A stretch of 64,000 nucleotides of DNA, taken from assembly GCA_015233565.1 (NCBI GenBank), contig JADFXM010000001.1, positions 1 to 64,000 on the forward strand, in the 5' to 3' direction. The notes beneath the pieces were generated by a model. The model made no database searches and was not told the origin of the DNA. It saw only the letters and a program-made list of their open reading frames with translations. The position numbers and the translations under genes are program-made. This DNA is from Candidatus Rifleibacteriota bacterium (GTDB lineage Bacteria; Muiribacteriota; Ozemobacteria; Ozemobacterales; Ozemobacteraceae). This document shows positions 36,770 to 46,302 of the stretch, piece by piece; position 1 is the first letter of the stretch, and each line of letters opens with the position of its first letter.

Positions 36770-36793
36770 ATCCCGAGGGACCCCCCCCGGGAT
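36770..36793 (-). promoter_or_regulatory. GC-rich hairpin just upstream of thyX
   Basis: ATCCCG (36770-36775) and CGGGAT (36788-36793) pair, with extra G-C pairs inside (AGGGACCCCC). On the minus strand it is between rpmE and thyX and ends ten bases before the thyX ATG, which lacks a clear ribosome site. It may be a terminator for rpmE (a short T-rich stretch follows) or a translation control. Confidence 0.5.
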
Positions 36794-36976
36794 GCTGATT
36801 AATCAATATGACTGCAGGGGTGATAAAGAATTTCCACTTAAATGGAAAAACCGTTATTGTCTCCCCACTGAAAAGATTGTTTTGACAAAAAACACCCCAT
36901 TGCAGTGCCAACAAATAAGCACTTGCACTTTTCAAAAAACAACCCTTCAAAACATTCATTCACTACAAATGTAGTT

Positions 36977-37288
36977 CTAATTAGTAGGTGTAGTAGAAGG
37001 AACCTCGACTGGTGTTTTGACTACAGCTGATTTTGTGGTCTTCGCAGCAGTTTTGCTCTTTTTTGCAGCGTTTTCCTCCGCAAGTTGTTTCGTTTTGTCA
37101 ATTTTTGCCTGGAAGCGTTCCACTCTTCCGGTGGTGTCAACAAATCTTTGGGTGCCTGTAAAAAAAGGATGACAATTTGAACAAACTTCAACCTTCAATT
37201 CTTTGGAGGTCGAACAAGTCTCAAAAGAATTTCCACAAGCGCACGTAACGTTAATTTTGTGAAAATCGGGATGAATTTTGGGTTTCAT
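36977..37288 (-). CDS. rpmE: 50S ribosomal protein L31, extended
   Basis: 103 residues. It begins [19 protein letters not shown] and holds [18 protein letters not shown], as in bacterial L31. Cys at 16, 18, 37 and 40 mark the zinc-binding type. Usual L31 is about 70 residues, so the Lys/Ala/Thr-rich tail of about 30 residues is an extension that may be disordered and bind rRNA. AAGGAG precedes the ATG. A four-base-pair CCCC/GGGG hairpin lies in the leader. Part of the run from STAS to thyX. Confidence 0.93.
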   Translation of the reverse strand: MKPKIHPDFHKINVTCACGNSFETCSTSKELKVEVCSNCHPFFTGTQRFVDTTGRVERFQAKIDKTKQLAEENAAKKSKTAAKTTKSAVVKTPVEVPSTTPTN

Positions 37289-37318
37289 ATATAACTCCTT
37301 CTCCCCATATTTCGGGGG

Positions 37319-37690
37319 TTAAAAATGTTTCGATGCTTCTTCAAGGCTATCGTAAGTCTGAATAATATGTTGAAGTTGAATCAACTTAAAAATTCCATAG
37401 ATATAGGCATTGAGATTTATTAACATCAAATCTCCACCTGCATCTCTCAATTTTTTCAAAGTTCCGATAAAAAATCCTAAACCGGAAGAATCAATATAGT
37501 TCATCTTTTCCAGGTCCAGAACAATTTTTACCTTTTTGTTGTTTACAAGCTCATTTATTCTTTCTTTTGCTTGTGGTAATGTCCACATGTCTAGATCCCC
37601 AATCAGGGAAAGCACGGTATACCCCTTTTGAGCTTCGCTCAGCTCAAAGGAAAGTTTCTCTTTTTCCGCCGTGGTCTTTCGATCGGTCAT
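37319..37690 (-). CDS. STAS-domain anti-sigma factor antagonist
   Basis: 123 residues, an SpoIIAA/RsbV-type STAS protein. Key features are the central VLDLEKMNYIDSSGLGFFIGTLKKL, whose Ser within DSSGLG is the usual phosphorylation site. A partner-switching anti-sigma kinase gene was not seen in the window. It lies between the ComFB-like gene and rpmE on the minus strand; the shared strand and short gaps suggest an operon. Confidence 0.93.
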   Translation of the reverse strand: MTDRKTTAEKEKLSFELSEAQKGYTVLSLIGDLDMWTLPQAKERINELVNNKKVKIVLDLEKMNYIDSSGLGFFIGTLKKLRDAGGDLMLINLNAYIYGIFKLIQLQHIIQTYDSLEEASKHF

Positions 37691-37713
37691 TTTTTCCTCC
37701 AGTTGTAAATTTT

Positions 37714-37986
37714 CTAGTGACGAGGCTTTTGCCTCACTTTTTCAAGTGCTTTTAACAAAGCGACTGTTACATCTGCCCTATACTGTGAACTCTCTAATTC
37801 AAGGTTCGCAGCTATTTCTCCAAATTTAGTCACTACATATCGAGAAGGGAGAGCATTTAAAGCCAACGCGATAACATCCAGCAAACACCTTTCACAAGTG
37901 CAAATATCAGCCTCACGAGCTTTAAGAACCTCCAACTCGTTTCTAACAAATACTTCCATTCGGTTGTTAAGAAAAACCTCGGTCAT
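37714..37986 (-). CDS. ComFB-like late competence protein
   Basis: 90 residues. The pattern NNRMEVFVRNELEVL...CTCERCLLDVIALALNALPSRYVVTKFGE matches the ComFB family (CxxCxxD, ALALN-LPxxYV). Two Cys pairs (CTCERC) could bind metal in this family. Some relatives have been reported to bind cyclic dinucleotides, so a c-di-GMP link is possible. It is next to a sigma-54 activator and a STAS protein, suggesting a signalling operon, perhaps for type IV pili or competence. Confidence 0.87.
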   Translation of the reverse strand: MTEVFLNNRMEVFVRNELEVLKAREADICTCERCLLDVIALALNALPSRYVVTKFGEIAANLELESSQYRADVTVALLKALEKVRQKPRH

Positions 37987-38008
37987 CGATTTTTCCTGAC
38001 TATCTATT

Positions 38009-38941
38009 CTAAACGTTTTCTAGCTTTGCACGCAACGTTTTTGGATCAATATCTAAAATTTTTGCTGCTTTCAGCTTATTTCCCCCGGTCATTGCAAGAA
38101 CTTTCTTAACGTATGCCTTTTCCATTTCGATAAGAGTCAACATTTTTTCATCACCTTGGAAAACAAAATCATTCGATTCAAAACTTCTAAGTTTCTCCGG
38201 GAGAGCTTCAGGCTTAATTTGATTCCCTGGTGATAAAACAACGGCTCTTTCTATTATATTTCTCAATTCTCTAACATTTCCCGGCCAATTATAATTTTCA
38301 ACTAACGAAAACGCTTCTGACGAAAAACAAGATTTTGGTTTTCTATATTTTTCTGCAAACAAATCTAAAAAAGCATCTGCAAGGTATTTTAAATCTCCTT
38401 TTCTCTCTCTAAGAGGTGGCAAATGAATTTCAACCACATTTAATCGATAGTATAAATCTTCTCGGAACCGATTTTTCTTTATCTCTTCTGCGAGATTTTT
38501 ATTTGTTGCCGCAATTAACCTTACATCTACTTTGAGCGTCTCTTTTCCTCCAACTCTTTCGAATTCCCTCTCCTGGATTACTCTCAACAGCTTGGTTTGT
38601 GTTGCCAAAGCCATTTCACCAATTTCATCAAGAAAAAGAACTCCTGAATGTGCTCGCTCGAAACAACCTTCCTGCCTCGAAATTGCCCCGGTAAAAGCAC
38701 CTTTCTCATGTCCGAAGATATGACTTTCAAGCAGATCAGCTGGAATTGCAGCACAATTCATTTTGATAAAAGGCTTCCCAAACCTGGGGCTCGATTTTAC
38801 AATAGTATCAGCAGCAATCTCTTTACCAGTTCCACTTTCTCCAGTAATAAGAACAGTTACATCGCTTTCGGCAACTCTGGCGACGACAGCTAGAACATCT
38901 AATATTGCCTTGCTTCTACCGATAATTTCGGTTTCTAACAT
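38009..38941 (-). CDS. receiver-less sigma-54 activator
   Basis: 310 residues. It starts directly with the AAA+ domain: GRSKAILDV, Walker A GESGTGKE, GAFTGAISRQEGC (sigma-54 contact), LFLDEIGEM and RLNVVEIHLPPLRERKGD. A Fis-type helix-turn-helix is at the end (GGNKLKAAKILDIDPKTLRAKL). There is no N-terminal receiver, GAF or PAS domain, as in PspF, so its activity is probably set by a separate partner, possibly the ComFB-like or STAS protein downstream. It is the first protein gene after tRNA-Thr on this strand. Only a weak ribosome site is seen before the ATG. Confidence 0.94.
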   Translation of the reverse strand: MLETEIIGRSKAILDVLAVVARVAESDVTVLITGESGTGKEIAADTIVKSSPRFGKPFIKMNCAAIPADLLESHIFGHEKGAFTGAISRQEGCFERAHSGVLFLDEIGEMALATQTKLLRVIQEREFERVGGKETLKVDVRLIAATNKNLAEEIKKNRFREDLYYRLNVVEIHLPPLRERKGDLKYLADAFLDLFAEKYRKPKSCFSSEAFSLVENYNWPGNVRELRNIIERAVVLSPGNQIKPEALPEKLRSFESNDFVFQGDEKMLTLIEMEKAYVKKVLAMTGGNKLKAAKILDIDPKTLRAKLENV

Positions 38942-38979
38942 TCAATTAGCGCAATTATTTCATTCCTCGGACAAAAACA

Positions 38980-39051
<72 letters not shown>

Positions 39052-39187
39052 AAAAACACATTCTTAACTGTACGATATTATCATTTGATAAAATGCTTGT
39101 CAATGAGTTTTTTGTGAAGTAAAGTAAAGTAATGATTGATGCTGGAAAGAAAATTTCACTTATAATAAAAAAAGGAATTCTTGAAAA

Positions 39188-39910
39188 GTGCAATATTTAT
39201 CAGATATTAACTTTGAATTGCTTAATAAGCTAAATTCTCTGTTCGAAAAACGCTTCAATAAAATTTGCGAGAATATTCTCCGTGCTTCAGCTGAACAGGG
39301 ACCGTTCGGAATAGCCCTATTGGAAGCACTTCAAGCTGAACTACCCAAAACTGAATGCTCCAATTGTGGATCTTGTTGCAACTCAATATCATTTTTTTCT
39401 ATCGAGTATCATCGAATTATTAGAGATCTAATGAATCGACTTTCTTCAGATCAATTAAAAAAAATGTTGCAAGACGCGTTAAACATCAAAAATAGATTAG
39501 CCGAAACGGATCTTGAATCTGACAAGGAAAATGAAAAACGCATTCGATGCACTTTTCGTAAGCAGGAAAGCAAAGTTTGCGCGATTCACCCTGTAAGACC
39601 TTTTCCTTGCAGGTTTTTTGGGTTGAAAAAAGCCGATGGAAAAAGAGAATGTCAGTATGTTCGTGAAATCGAGCCCTGGGAACCCAAAAATGATGAAATC
39701 TTTTCGAAACTTCAAGAACGAATTGCTCTAAACTCAGAATCTCATTTGGTTTTTCCTGATACCGAAGAGATAACCTTTTTTCCATTTGAGTTCTGGCTAT
39801 TTCGTTATTCTCTTGGAGTAGAAAATGCTCTCAAAATTTATCGGGAAATTATCATTCCATCCTCAACGCCACTATCTAAATTCTGGGAATCAAAACTTTC
39901 TCCCTCTTAA
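39188..39910 (+). CDS. YkgJ-family cysteine cluster protein
   Basis: 240 residues. The family signature CSNCGSCC (residues 58-65) is followed by CTFRK, CAIHPVRPFPCRFFGLKK and CQYV, the Cys set proposed to bind iron-sulfur or zinc in the YkgJ/CxxCxxCC family, whose exact role is not known. The start is a GTG with AAGGAA about ten bases upstream. No neighbour suggests a function; it is divergent from the tRNA-Thr. Confidence 0.85.
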   Translation: MQYLSDINFELLNKLNSLFEKRFNKICENILRASAEQGPFGIALLEALQAELPKTECSNCGSCCNSISFFSIEYHRIIRDLMNRLSSDQLKKMLQDALNIKNRLAETDLESDKENEKRIRCTFRKQESKVCAIHPVRPFPCRFFGLKKADGKRECQYVREIEPWEPKNDEIFSKLQERIALNSESHLVFPDTEEITFFPFEFWLFRYSLGVENALKIYREIIIPSSTPLSKFWESKLSPS

Positions 39911-39950
39911 TTTGTGGAGTTTAGCAGCCCTTACGCCTAAATTATTCTGG

Positions 39951-39985
39951 GAGCAAGCTTGAAAAATGCTTGCGAATTTTTCAAA
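39951..39985 (+). terminator. overlapping hairpins after cysteine cluster gene
   Basis: GCAAGC/GCTTGC form a six-base-pair stem, followed by GAATTTTTC. A second inverted repeat TTGAAAAAT/ATTTTTCAA overlaps it, so two alternative hairpins are possible. Probably a terminator for the plus-strand gene. Confidence 0.55.
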
Positions 39986-40054
39986 ATACAGGAAAGTAAA
40001 TATTAGACCTCAAGCAAAAAGACTTCACACCTGATTTTGAAAGAAAAAAAAATT

Positions 40055-40681
40055 TCATTTTGAAGGAGGATTTTCCGTAAGGTTCTTTTTGGTTGCTCTT
40101 CGCAAGAGAAATTCTCTGATTAAAACAATAATTAAGGCAATTCCAAGAACAGAAAACACCCACATTCGATATCTATGCAAATATTCGGTGGCAAAACTTC
40201 CAAATTCATACCCAAACCATATGGAAATGGGGCATGTCAATAGTGCTCTTATTAAATCCCAGAATATGTAAGTCCAGAAATTCACTCCCATCGCACTGCT
40301 TAAAAAGTAGACAGAAGCTCTTATTCCCGCAAAAAATCCAGCAAAAAAAACCGCTTTTGAACCATGATTTCGAAAAAAAGTTTTCCCCTTCTCAACCCTT
40401 TTTTGGGTAAACACTAAACGAAAAGGCCATTTTCTCAAAAGAGCCAAACCATATTTACGGGCTAGAAGATACAAGCCAACATCTCCACAGAGGACTCCAA
40501 ATACACCAACAACCATCATCATTACAAGCGATCCCCCCATTTTGTCGACAACATAGCCCGATACCAGGAACGTAATCTCTTCAGGTATGGGCAAACCAAG
40601 GCCGCACAAAACCAAGACGATGAAAACGGCAAAGTAGGACCCTTGTTCATATATAGGGGCCAAATGAGTGAACCAATCCAT
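40055..40681 (-). CDS. DedA-family membrane protein
   Basis: 208 residues, about five membrane segments. GLGLPIPEEITFLVSGYV, GDVGLYLLARKYG and FFAGIRASVYFLSSAMGVNFW are the usual motifs, with the acidic pair EE, the conserved Gly and the Arg of the later helix. DedA proteins act in lipid carrier flipping or membrane homeostasis; the cargo here is not known. The ATG at 40681 is preferred over the TTG one codon upstream. Confidence 0.93.
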   Translation of the reverse strand: MDWFTHLAPIYEQGSYFAVFIVLVLCGLGLPIPEEITFLVSGYVVDKMGGSLVMMMVVGVFGVLCGDVGLYLLARKYGLALLRKWPFRLVFTQKRVEKGKTFFRNHGSKAVFFAGFFAGIRASVYFLSSAMGVNFWTYIFWDLIRALLTCPISIWFGYEFGSFATEYLHRYRMWVFSVLGIALIIVLIREFLLRRATKKNLTENPPSK

Positions 40682-41133
40682 CAAATAAGACTTCTTTGTT
40701 TAAACTCGATGATAACCATCGGCTCCAAGCTATTGATCCAGTTGTCCCGTTTAAAAACTTTCGAAGAAAACTGCAATCGCTTTTAGATTACTGAAATCAA
40801 AACCAATTTAACACAAGCACACAACCGCAATTTTTCAAAAGAAACAGCTTGAAGTAAAAAAAACTTTTATAAAGAAGCTCCTTGTAAAATTCGATTTAAG
40901 CCTGAAATTGCCTGACTTCCCCGAAAATGCACAAAAAACCTTAATAGAGCCATTGGAAGGGATATCTTACCGAAGCACCCGTTCTAAGCGTATAAAAGCA
41001 ACCTAAAATTTCCATATTTTTTTAAATCTCATGGTTTTGAAAAAAAAAGATCGGAAAATTTAAATCGGAGTATTCTACCAGAAAATCCTTAGCATCACAA
41101 TAATTCTGGCTCACCCTGGTTGGCAAACCAACC
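40682..41133. other. intergenic, no gene seen
   Basis: About 450 AT-rich non-coding bases between two minus-strand genes. It must hold the DedA promoter. I see no convincing hairpin, RNA gene or small gene. Confidence 0.5.
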
Positions 41134-42585
41134 TCAGAGCTTAAACTGCAATTCCCCGGGGGAGGAATTAGCCATGTAATCAACTGAGATAGTTAATTCG
41201 TTGACCGCCGTTATACTAAAGATTGCATAATGACCGGTTTTTGGGAAAAAAGCTGCAAAGGTATCACCTACCTCAAATTTTCTTTCTTGAGAGATTTCTA
41301 ACATTGCTCTTTGCATAGTCGGAAAATATGGATATCGGTTATGATCTGGTACCGATTCTATTCCAGATAGCGCTGGTTTTCCCGAAAAAGCAAGAAGCAT
41401 CAGAGATTTTCCATCACTGCTTCCTAATCCCAGGTTTCGATTCAAGTACACCAACTTTTGATCGGTTTCACTACCATCACTAAGAAAATCACTGGAAATA
41501 ACTGTTCCCGAGGCCGCAGCGGAACCTAATAGGGAAAAAGTTTTACTTCCCTTCACAAGCGAGGTTCCAGTTGCAGTAACAAATGAATACTCAGATAGAA
41601 TTCCCTTTAAGGTCCCTTCGCTGGAATCAATTCTTCTTACAAAAATTTTCAAATATAGATCGCTTTTAATGGATCTTTTGAAAAAATAACCCAACGCGAA
41701 ATTGCTTGAGTTAACAGCAAAAGTTCTTGTTGCAAGAAGGTTATTAGAATTAAAATCTTGAAGAAGTTGTGCGTCTGAATAGCCCTCAAGGCTTGCAATG
41801 TTATCAAGCATAGAGGAATATGTGGAAAGGGGACATTCAAACCTTATTCTCGTACCATCGGTCGTCGGTCTCACAAAAAAATCATTAACACCATCACCAT
41901 CTAGGTCATTTTCCAGAGTAAGGTAGGAAATCTTATTTTTTGTATTTACTGTTCTATTTTGAGCAAGAAACTGTCGTTGCCTTTCAATTTCATCCTGAAG
42001 GAGAGGAAGTTGAAAAATGTTTTCGAATCCCGTATCTGCGCTTTTGAAAAGTTCTTCAATTTTATTCGCCACCGGAGTTATTGCCGAAGTAAAGGTGGAA
42101 ATGATGTCCCGTGCAGCAATATTGGATACATCTGCAAGAAGAAATGCAGCAGTTGTTCTAACATCCATATAAAAAGAACCCTTATCTTTATCTTCGACTA
42201 CAGCTTTCAAACCAACTTTTCCGCTCGAAATTTCCACCCTGTAAACTTGGTTTCCACTTTCTGGAACACCATGCAATTGGACTTCCCAGGGGTAAGCTGA
42301 AGTAATAACTTCAGAACCGCTAACTTCATTGCCATTAACCAGAATCTTAGCTCTGGAAAATGAATCTTTTACCATACTGTCGGTGCTTTGCGCACCAAGC
42401 ACTCGCGCAAGGAGTTTTTCGTTTACATTCTGGGGAATAGCAATATAGCCATCTAAATTGATTAATTTTTGCTGAACATTCTGGGAATCATCGGCTACTG
42501 AATTTTTTTTTCCGCATCCGGATGCAAAGAACGTACAAAAAATCAAGATTAACACACTGATTCGAGCCTTAATTCCCCTGTTCAT
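41134..42585 (-). CDS. lipoprotein of unknown function
   Basis: 483 residues, AAGGAG ahead of the ATG. Signal peptide with lipobox FASGC (Cys about residue 24), so anchored in a membrane on the periplasmic side. The N-terminal 200 residues resemble a beta-sandwich region followed by a helical stretch; a calcium-loop-like DLDGDGVNDFF occurs at about residue 230. No family is recognised. It stands alone, divergent from nagA. Confidence 0.7.
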   Translation of the reverse strand: MNRGIKARISVLILIFCTFFASGCGKKNSVADDSQNVQQKLINLDGYIAIPQNVNEKLLARVLGAQSTDSMVKDSFSRAKILVNGNEVSGSEVITSAYPWEVQLHGVPESGNQVYRVEISSGKVGLKAVVEDKDKGSFYMDVRTTAAFLLADVSNIAARDIISTFTSAITPVANKIEELFKSADTGFENIFQLPLLQDEIERQRQFLAQNRTVNTKNKISYLTLENDLDGDGVNDFFVRPTTDGTRIRFECPLSTYSSMLDNIASLEGYSDAQLLQDFNSNNLLATRTFAVNSSNFALGYFFKRSIKSDLYLKIFVRRIDSSEGTLKGILSEYSFVTATGTSLVKGSKTFSLLGSAAASGTVISSDFLSDGSETDQKLVYLNRNLGLGSSDGKSLMLLAFSGKPALSGIESVPDHNRYPYFPTMQRAMLEISQERKFEVGDTFAAFFPKTGHYAIFSITAVNELTISVDYMANSSPGELQFKL

Positions 42586-42925
42586 CCTTCAATCTCCTTC
42601 AAAAAAGAATTTTCAGAAATCCTTTTTTAAGATATATCGAAAGATCCCTGATAAACTTGAAATTAATTTTTTAAAGGACATATTTTTTTGCCTTTTTTGT
42701 TATTAACATATTAGAATGTTGTATCTTCTTTACGACCGGAGGTTCATGGATTTCGTTTCATTGCAAAGAAGTGGAACAATTTAAGTTGACCTCAGCTATA
42801 TTTTAGGTGAAATTGTTTTAGCAAACTCAGCACAAATGCTTCTGAAATAAGCACTCGAAATGACTCCACCCCTCCGAAATTGAGCTGAAACAAATGCTAT
42901 AGCGATTAAAAAGACAGGTGAAAAA
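42586..42925. other. divergent intergenic, no gene seen
   Basis: About 340 AT-rich bases between a minus-strand lipoprotein gene and nagA. It holds both promoters; no clear operator or riboswitch was noticed. Confidence 0.5.
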
Positions 42926-44011
42926 ATGGACAAAAAAATCAATTTTTCCAATGAAATTCCGGATTTCATTAGAAAACCATGTTTTGAAGACCTTTCGTTA
43001 CCCCAGGCTGAAAAAAACGAAAATTACGAAGGTTATCGCTTTCAAGGATTGATTGACTTGCACCTGCACGGTGCATTTGGATGGGATTTTTCCTGGGGTG
43101 ATCCTGAAAAAATCGATGAAATGCTTGATAGCCTTCTTTCATTAGGTCTCACCGGAGTTGTCGCGACATTGATTTCGTGCTCTGAAGAACAACGAGTCAA
43201 AGCCTTAATTGATATAAAGAAAGTAATCGAAAACCGCCGGAAGCCCCCCTATATTCATGGAATATACCTTGAAGGGCCTTTTATTTCCCAAGAGAAAAGA
43301 GGCTCTCATCCCGCTGAACACTTGATGTATCCTGATTTTGAGGCACTTGAAAGATGGCACCGGTTATCGAGTGGCCGAATAAAAATAATCACAGTAGCTC
43401 CAGAGCTTCCTGATGCTGGGAATTTAATCTCCACAGCACTGGAACTTGGAATAAAGCCAGCAATAGGCCACACCGCCGCTGATCACTTTACTACATCGGA
43501 AGCCATTAAAATTGGGGCTGATCACGTAACCCATTTTTTTAACGCAATGCGGCCATTTACTCAAAGGGAACCAACCGCAGTTTCAGCTATTTTAGCGCAT
43601 CGCAGATTGACAGTCGAATTAATTGCAGATCAAATCCATGTTTCCCCCGAAATAATGAGTTTAACTTTCAAAACTTTTGGCCCGGAAGGTGTAGTTCTCA
43701 TATCTGACGGGGTTTGCCCTATGGGCCTGCCCGACGGATTATTTGACGCCTATGGGCATTCTTTGTCCCTTCACAATAATAAATGCACTTTTACCGGAGG
43801 GCATCTCTTTGGCGGTGGAAAACATCTCTTGCAATGCATTGCCGATTTAAGCAAATTCCCCGGTTTCAGCCTCCGGGAATTAGCACATTCGGCTTTTGTC
43901 ACTCCGGCAAAAATCCTGGGATTAAATTTCCTTAACTCAGATGTGATTGTTGACCGGGAATTTAATTGGTTAGCCACAAGAATCGGACCCGCCTGGTATT
44001 CAAAATCCTAA
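42926..44011 (+). CDS. nagA: N-acetylglucosamine-6-phosphate deacetylase
   Basis: 361 residues. It removes the acetyl group from GlcNAc-6-phosphate during amino-sugar and peptidoglycan recycling. An amidohydrolase fold with HLHGAFGWDF, GIYLEGPFIS (metal Glu), GHTAADH, HFFNAMRPF and catalytic Asp in LISDGVCPMG is visible. Length is near the usual 380. A GGTGAAA-type site precedes the ATG. The stop overlaps that of the convergent permease gene by four bases. No nagB or PTS gene is adjacent, although an EIIA protein lies at the far end of the window. Confidence 0.94.
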   Translation: MDKKINFSNEIPDFIRKPCFEDLSLPQAEKNENYEGYRFQGLIDLHLHGAFGWDFSWGDPEKIDEMLDSLLSLGLTGVVATLISCSEEQRVKALIDIKKVIENRRKPPYIHGIYLEGPFISQEKRGSHPAEHLMYPDFEALERWHRLSSGRIKIITVAPELPDAGNLISTALELGIKPAIGHTAADHFTTSEAIKIGADHVTHFFNAMRPFTQREPTAVSAILAHRRLTVELIADQIHVSPEIMSLTFKTFGPEGVVLISDGVCPMGLPDGLFDAYGHSLSLHNNKCTFTGGHLFGGGKHLLQCIADLSKFPGFSLRELAHSAFVTPAKILGLNFLNSDVIVDREFNWLATRIGPAWYSKS

Positions 44012-45153
44012 TCAAGACGTTTCGAGAATCTTCGAGTACTTATAGCCAGAATACCAACTCCGAATAAAATCAGAATCAGTGTCTGTTTCCAAACCATATT
44101 AAAACCAAGTCCTTTCAAGTAAACTCCCCGAACAATTTCAAGAAAATACCTTAATGGGATAATTCGAGTTAACGCTTGAATAGGTAATGGCATGTTATCA
44201 ATCGGAAAAATCAATCCCGACAACATAATCATCGGGAAAAAACAAAAAAATGATGTAATAACAGCTTCCTGTTGAGTTTCAGAAATGGTAGAAATGAAAA
44301 TACCTAGACCTAATGCGGTCAGCAAAAAAATACATGCTAAAGAAACCAGCAAGAGTAAACCTCCTACCGGCACAACGCGAAACCAGCAGATGGCAATTAC
44401 TAGTACAAGAGTCATAGTGCACATTCCAGTGCAGAAAAATGGAATCGTTTTCGAAACGATGAACTCCCATGGGCGGATCGGGGTTACTATGATCTGCTCA
44501 AGAGTTCCCAGCTCCTTTTCTTTTACAATAGACATCGCTGTTGCTATCATACTGGTAATGAAGAGAATCAAGCACAGCACTCCCGGAACCATAAACACAA
44601 CGCTACGAAGCTCCGGATTGAACCAGACTCTCGGCCTTGCATCAATTGACGGAATTTCACCAACTGCACGGCGCATTCGATCAAATTTCTTTTTTCCAAA
44701 TTCAAGTCCATATTCCTGGACAATTCCGTTCACATAGGAATTGATAATTCCAGCTGACATTGAATCTGTTCCATCGATAAGAGTCTGGATGCTTGACGGG
44801 CGACCGCGTCCCAAATCTTCACCAAAGCCGCGGGGAAGCCTAATCACTATTTGACTTTTCCAACGTTCAAGCGTTTGATTACATCCAGCATCGCTATCAA
44901 GATAACCGACTACCATGAAATAGCCACACCCACGCAAACGTTCGACAAATCCACGGCTTGCACGTGAATGATCCTCATCAAGTATCACGGTTTGAACATG
45001 ATTGATATCGGTTGTGGCCATATATCCGAAAATAAACATCTGAAATACCGGCATAATGAACATAAGCCCAATCATTTTCGGATCACGCAGAATCTGCGTA
45101 AGTTCCTTTCGAACCAGTCGCCTGACACGGCGAAGATTTGCCAGAATATTCAT
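44008..45153 (-). CDS. ABC-2 type permease (YbhR/YhhJ-like)
   Basis: 381 residues. One N-terminal membrane segment (MIGLMFIMPVFQMFIFGYMA), a long extracytoplasmic domain (HVQTVILDEDHSRASRGFV) and five C-terminal membrane segments with the KEKELGTLEQIIVTP motif of ABC-2 exporters. ATG at 45153 has AGGAACA upstream. Last gene of the six-gene efflux operon, following the other permease by 16 bases. Confidence 0.93.
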   Translation of the reverse strand: MNILANLRRVRRLVRKELTQILRDPKMIGLMFIMPVFQMFIFGYMATTDINHVQTVILDEDHSRASRGFVERLRGCGYFMVVGYLDSDAGCNQTLERWKSQIVIRLPRGFGEDLGRGRPSSIQTLIDGTDSMSAGIINSYVNGIVQEYGLEFGKKKFDRMRRAVGEIPSIDARPRVWFNPELRSVVFMVPGVLCLILFITSMIATAMSIVKEKELGTLEQIIVTPIRPWEFIVSKTIPFFCTGMCTMTLVLVIAICWFRVVPVGGLLLLVSLACIFLLTALGLGIFISTISETQQEAVITSFFCFFPMIMLSGLIFPIDNMPLPIQALTRIIPLRYFLEIVRGVYLKGLGFNMVWKQTLILILFGVGILAISTRRFSKRLD

Positions 45154-45169
45154 TGATATGTTCCTGCCT

Positions 45170-46300
45170 TTAGAGTTTTTTCTTGAAACTTTTCGCACTT
45201 AGAACAATCATTGCAATTCCGAAAAGAAGTAAGGCAATTGTTTGCGGCATCAGAGAAGAAAGAGAACTTCCCTTCAAAAATAACCCCCGCAGGATGACGA
45301 TAAAATGGGAAGCTGGAATTAATTGCGGAATCCACTGCAAACGCTCAGGCATACTGGTAATCGGAAACATGAACCCTGAAAGCAGCACCGCTGGCAATTG
45401 TGTTCCAACCATTGCACCCATGTTGGCAATCTGTTGAGAAGGTGCCCGCGCTGAAATCAGTAAGCCAACTCCGAGCGCGCACGAAAGAAAGACTCCACTT
45501 AAAAGAAATAGCACACCAAGATTCCCTCGAAATGGAACAGCAAAAAACAAATGGCTAATAAGCAATATCAATAAGACATCCCCATAAGAAATTAAAACAT
45601 ACGGAACAAGTTTTCCGATAACCAACTCGAAAGAAGTGACAGGTGTTCCAATAATGCTTTCGAATGTCCCGCGCTCCTTCTCTCTCACTATCGTCACCGA
45701 CGTAAGAAGAGCCGATAACATCATTAATACCACAGCAATAAGGCCGGGAACTATAAAGTTCGCACTGCGCAACTCAGGATTGTACCAATAACGATCACGA
45801 TTTTCGATCGGCATTAACTGTTTTCGCCGAATTCCAAAACGACGAACCGTCTCCAGGCCAAAGTCGCTTGAAATACGTCCAAGCAACCCTTTTACATATC
45901 CCAATGCAGTATTTGCAGATGAACTGTCCGAACCATCAATTACAAACTGCACCGGAACGGATCTATGCCGGGAAATGTCACGCCCATAGTGGATTGGTAT
46001 CACCAATACACCGCGCACTGCTTCTTCGAAAATTGCACTATCAATATCACAATCCCGTTCCAGGAAAGTCACGATAGAAAAATATTCGGTGTGAGCAAAA
46101 GCCTCGATAAGACGTCGTGATGTAGCACTGCGATCGTGATCCAGAATTCCGATCCTGATATGCTTAACGTCAAGATTGATGCCATACCCATATAATGCGA
46201 CCATAAACACCGGCAGGATAATAGTAATACCTAGCATCCTTGGGTCACGGCTTATTTGCTTGAATTCTTTCCAAGAGATCATCAAAAGTCGCAGAAGCAT
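45170..46300 (-). CDS. ABC-2 type permease (YbhS-like)
   Basis: 376 residues with the same layout as the next gene: an N-terminal helix, a large extracytoplasmic domain (IRIGILDHDRSATSRRLIEAF) and C-terminal helices with REKERGTFESIIGTP. ATG at 46300 has AGGAGG upstream; the upstream ATPase stop is only a few bases away. Together with the other permease it should form the heterodimeric membrane part of the exporter. Confidence 0.94.
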   Translation of the reverse strand: MLLRLLMISWKEFKQISRDPRMLGITIILPVFMVALYGYGINLDVKHIRIGILDHDRSATSRRLIEAFAHTEYFSIVTFLERDCDIDSAIFEEAVRGVLVIPIHYGRDISRHRSVPVQFVIDGSDSSSANTALGYVKGLLGRISSDFGLETVRRFGIRRKQLMPIENRDRYWYNPELRSANFIVPGLIAVVLMMLSALLTSVTIVREKERGTFESIIGTPVTSFELVIGKLVPYVLISYGDVLLILLISHLFFAVPFRGNLGVLFLLSGVFLSCALGVGLLISARAPSQQIANMGAMVGTQLPAVLLSGFMFPITSMPERLQWIPQLIPASHFIVILRGLFLKGSSLSSLMPQTIALLLFGIAMIVLSAKSFKKKL

Positions 46301-46302
46301 TG

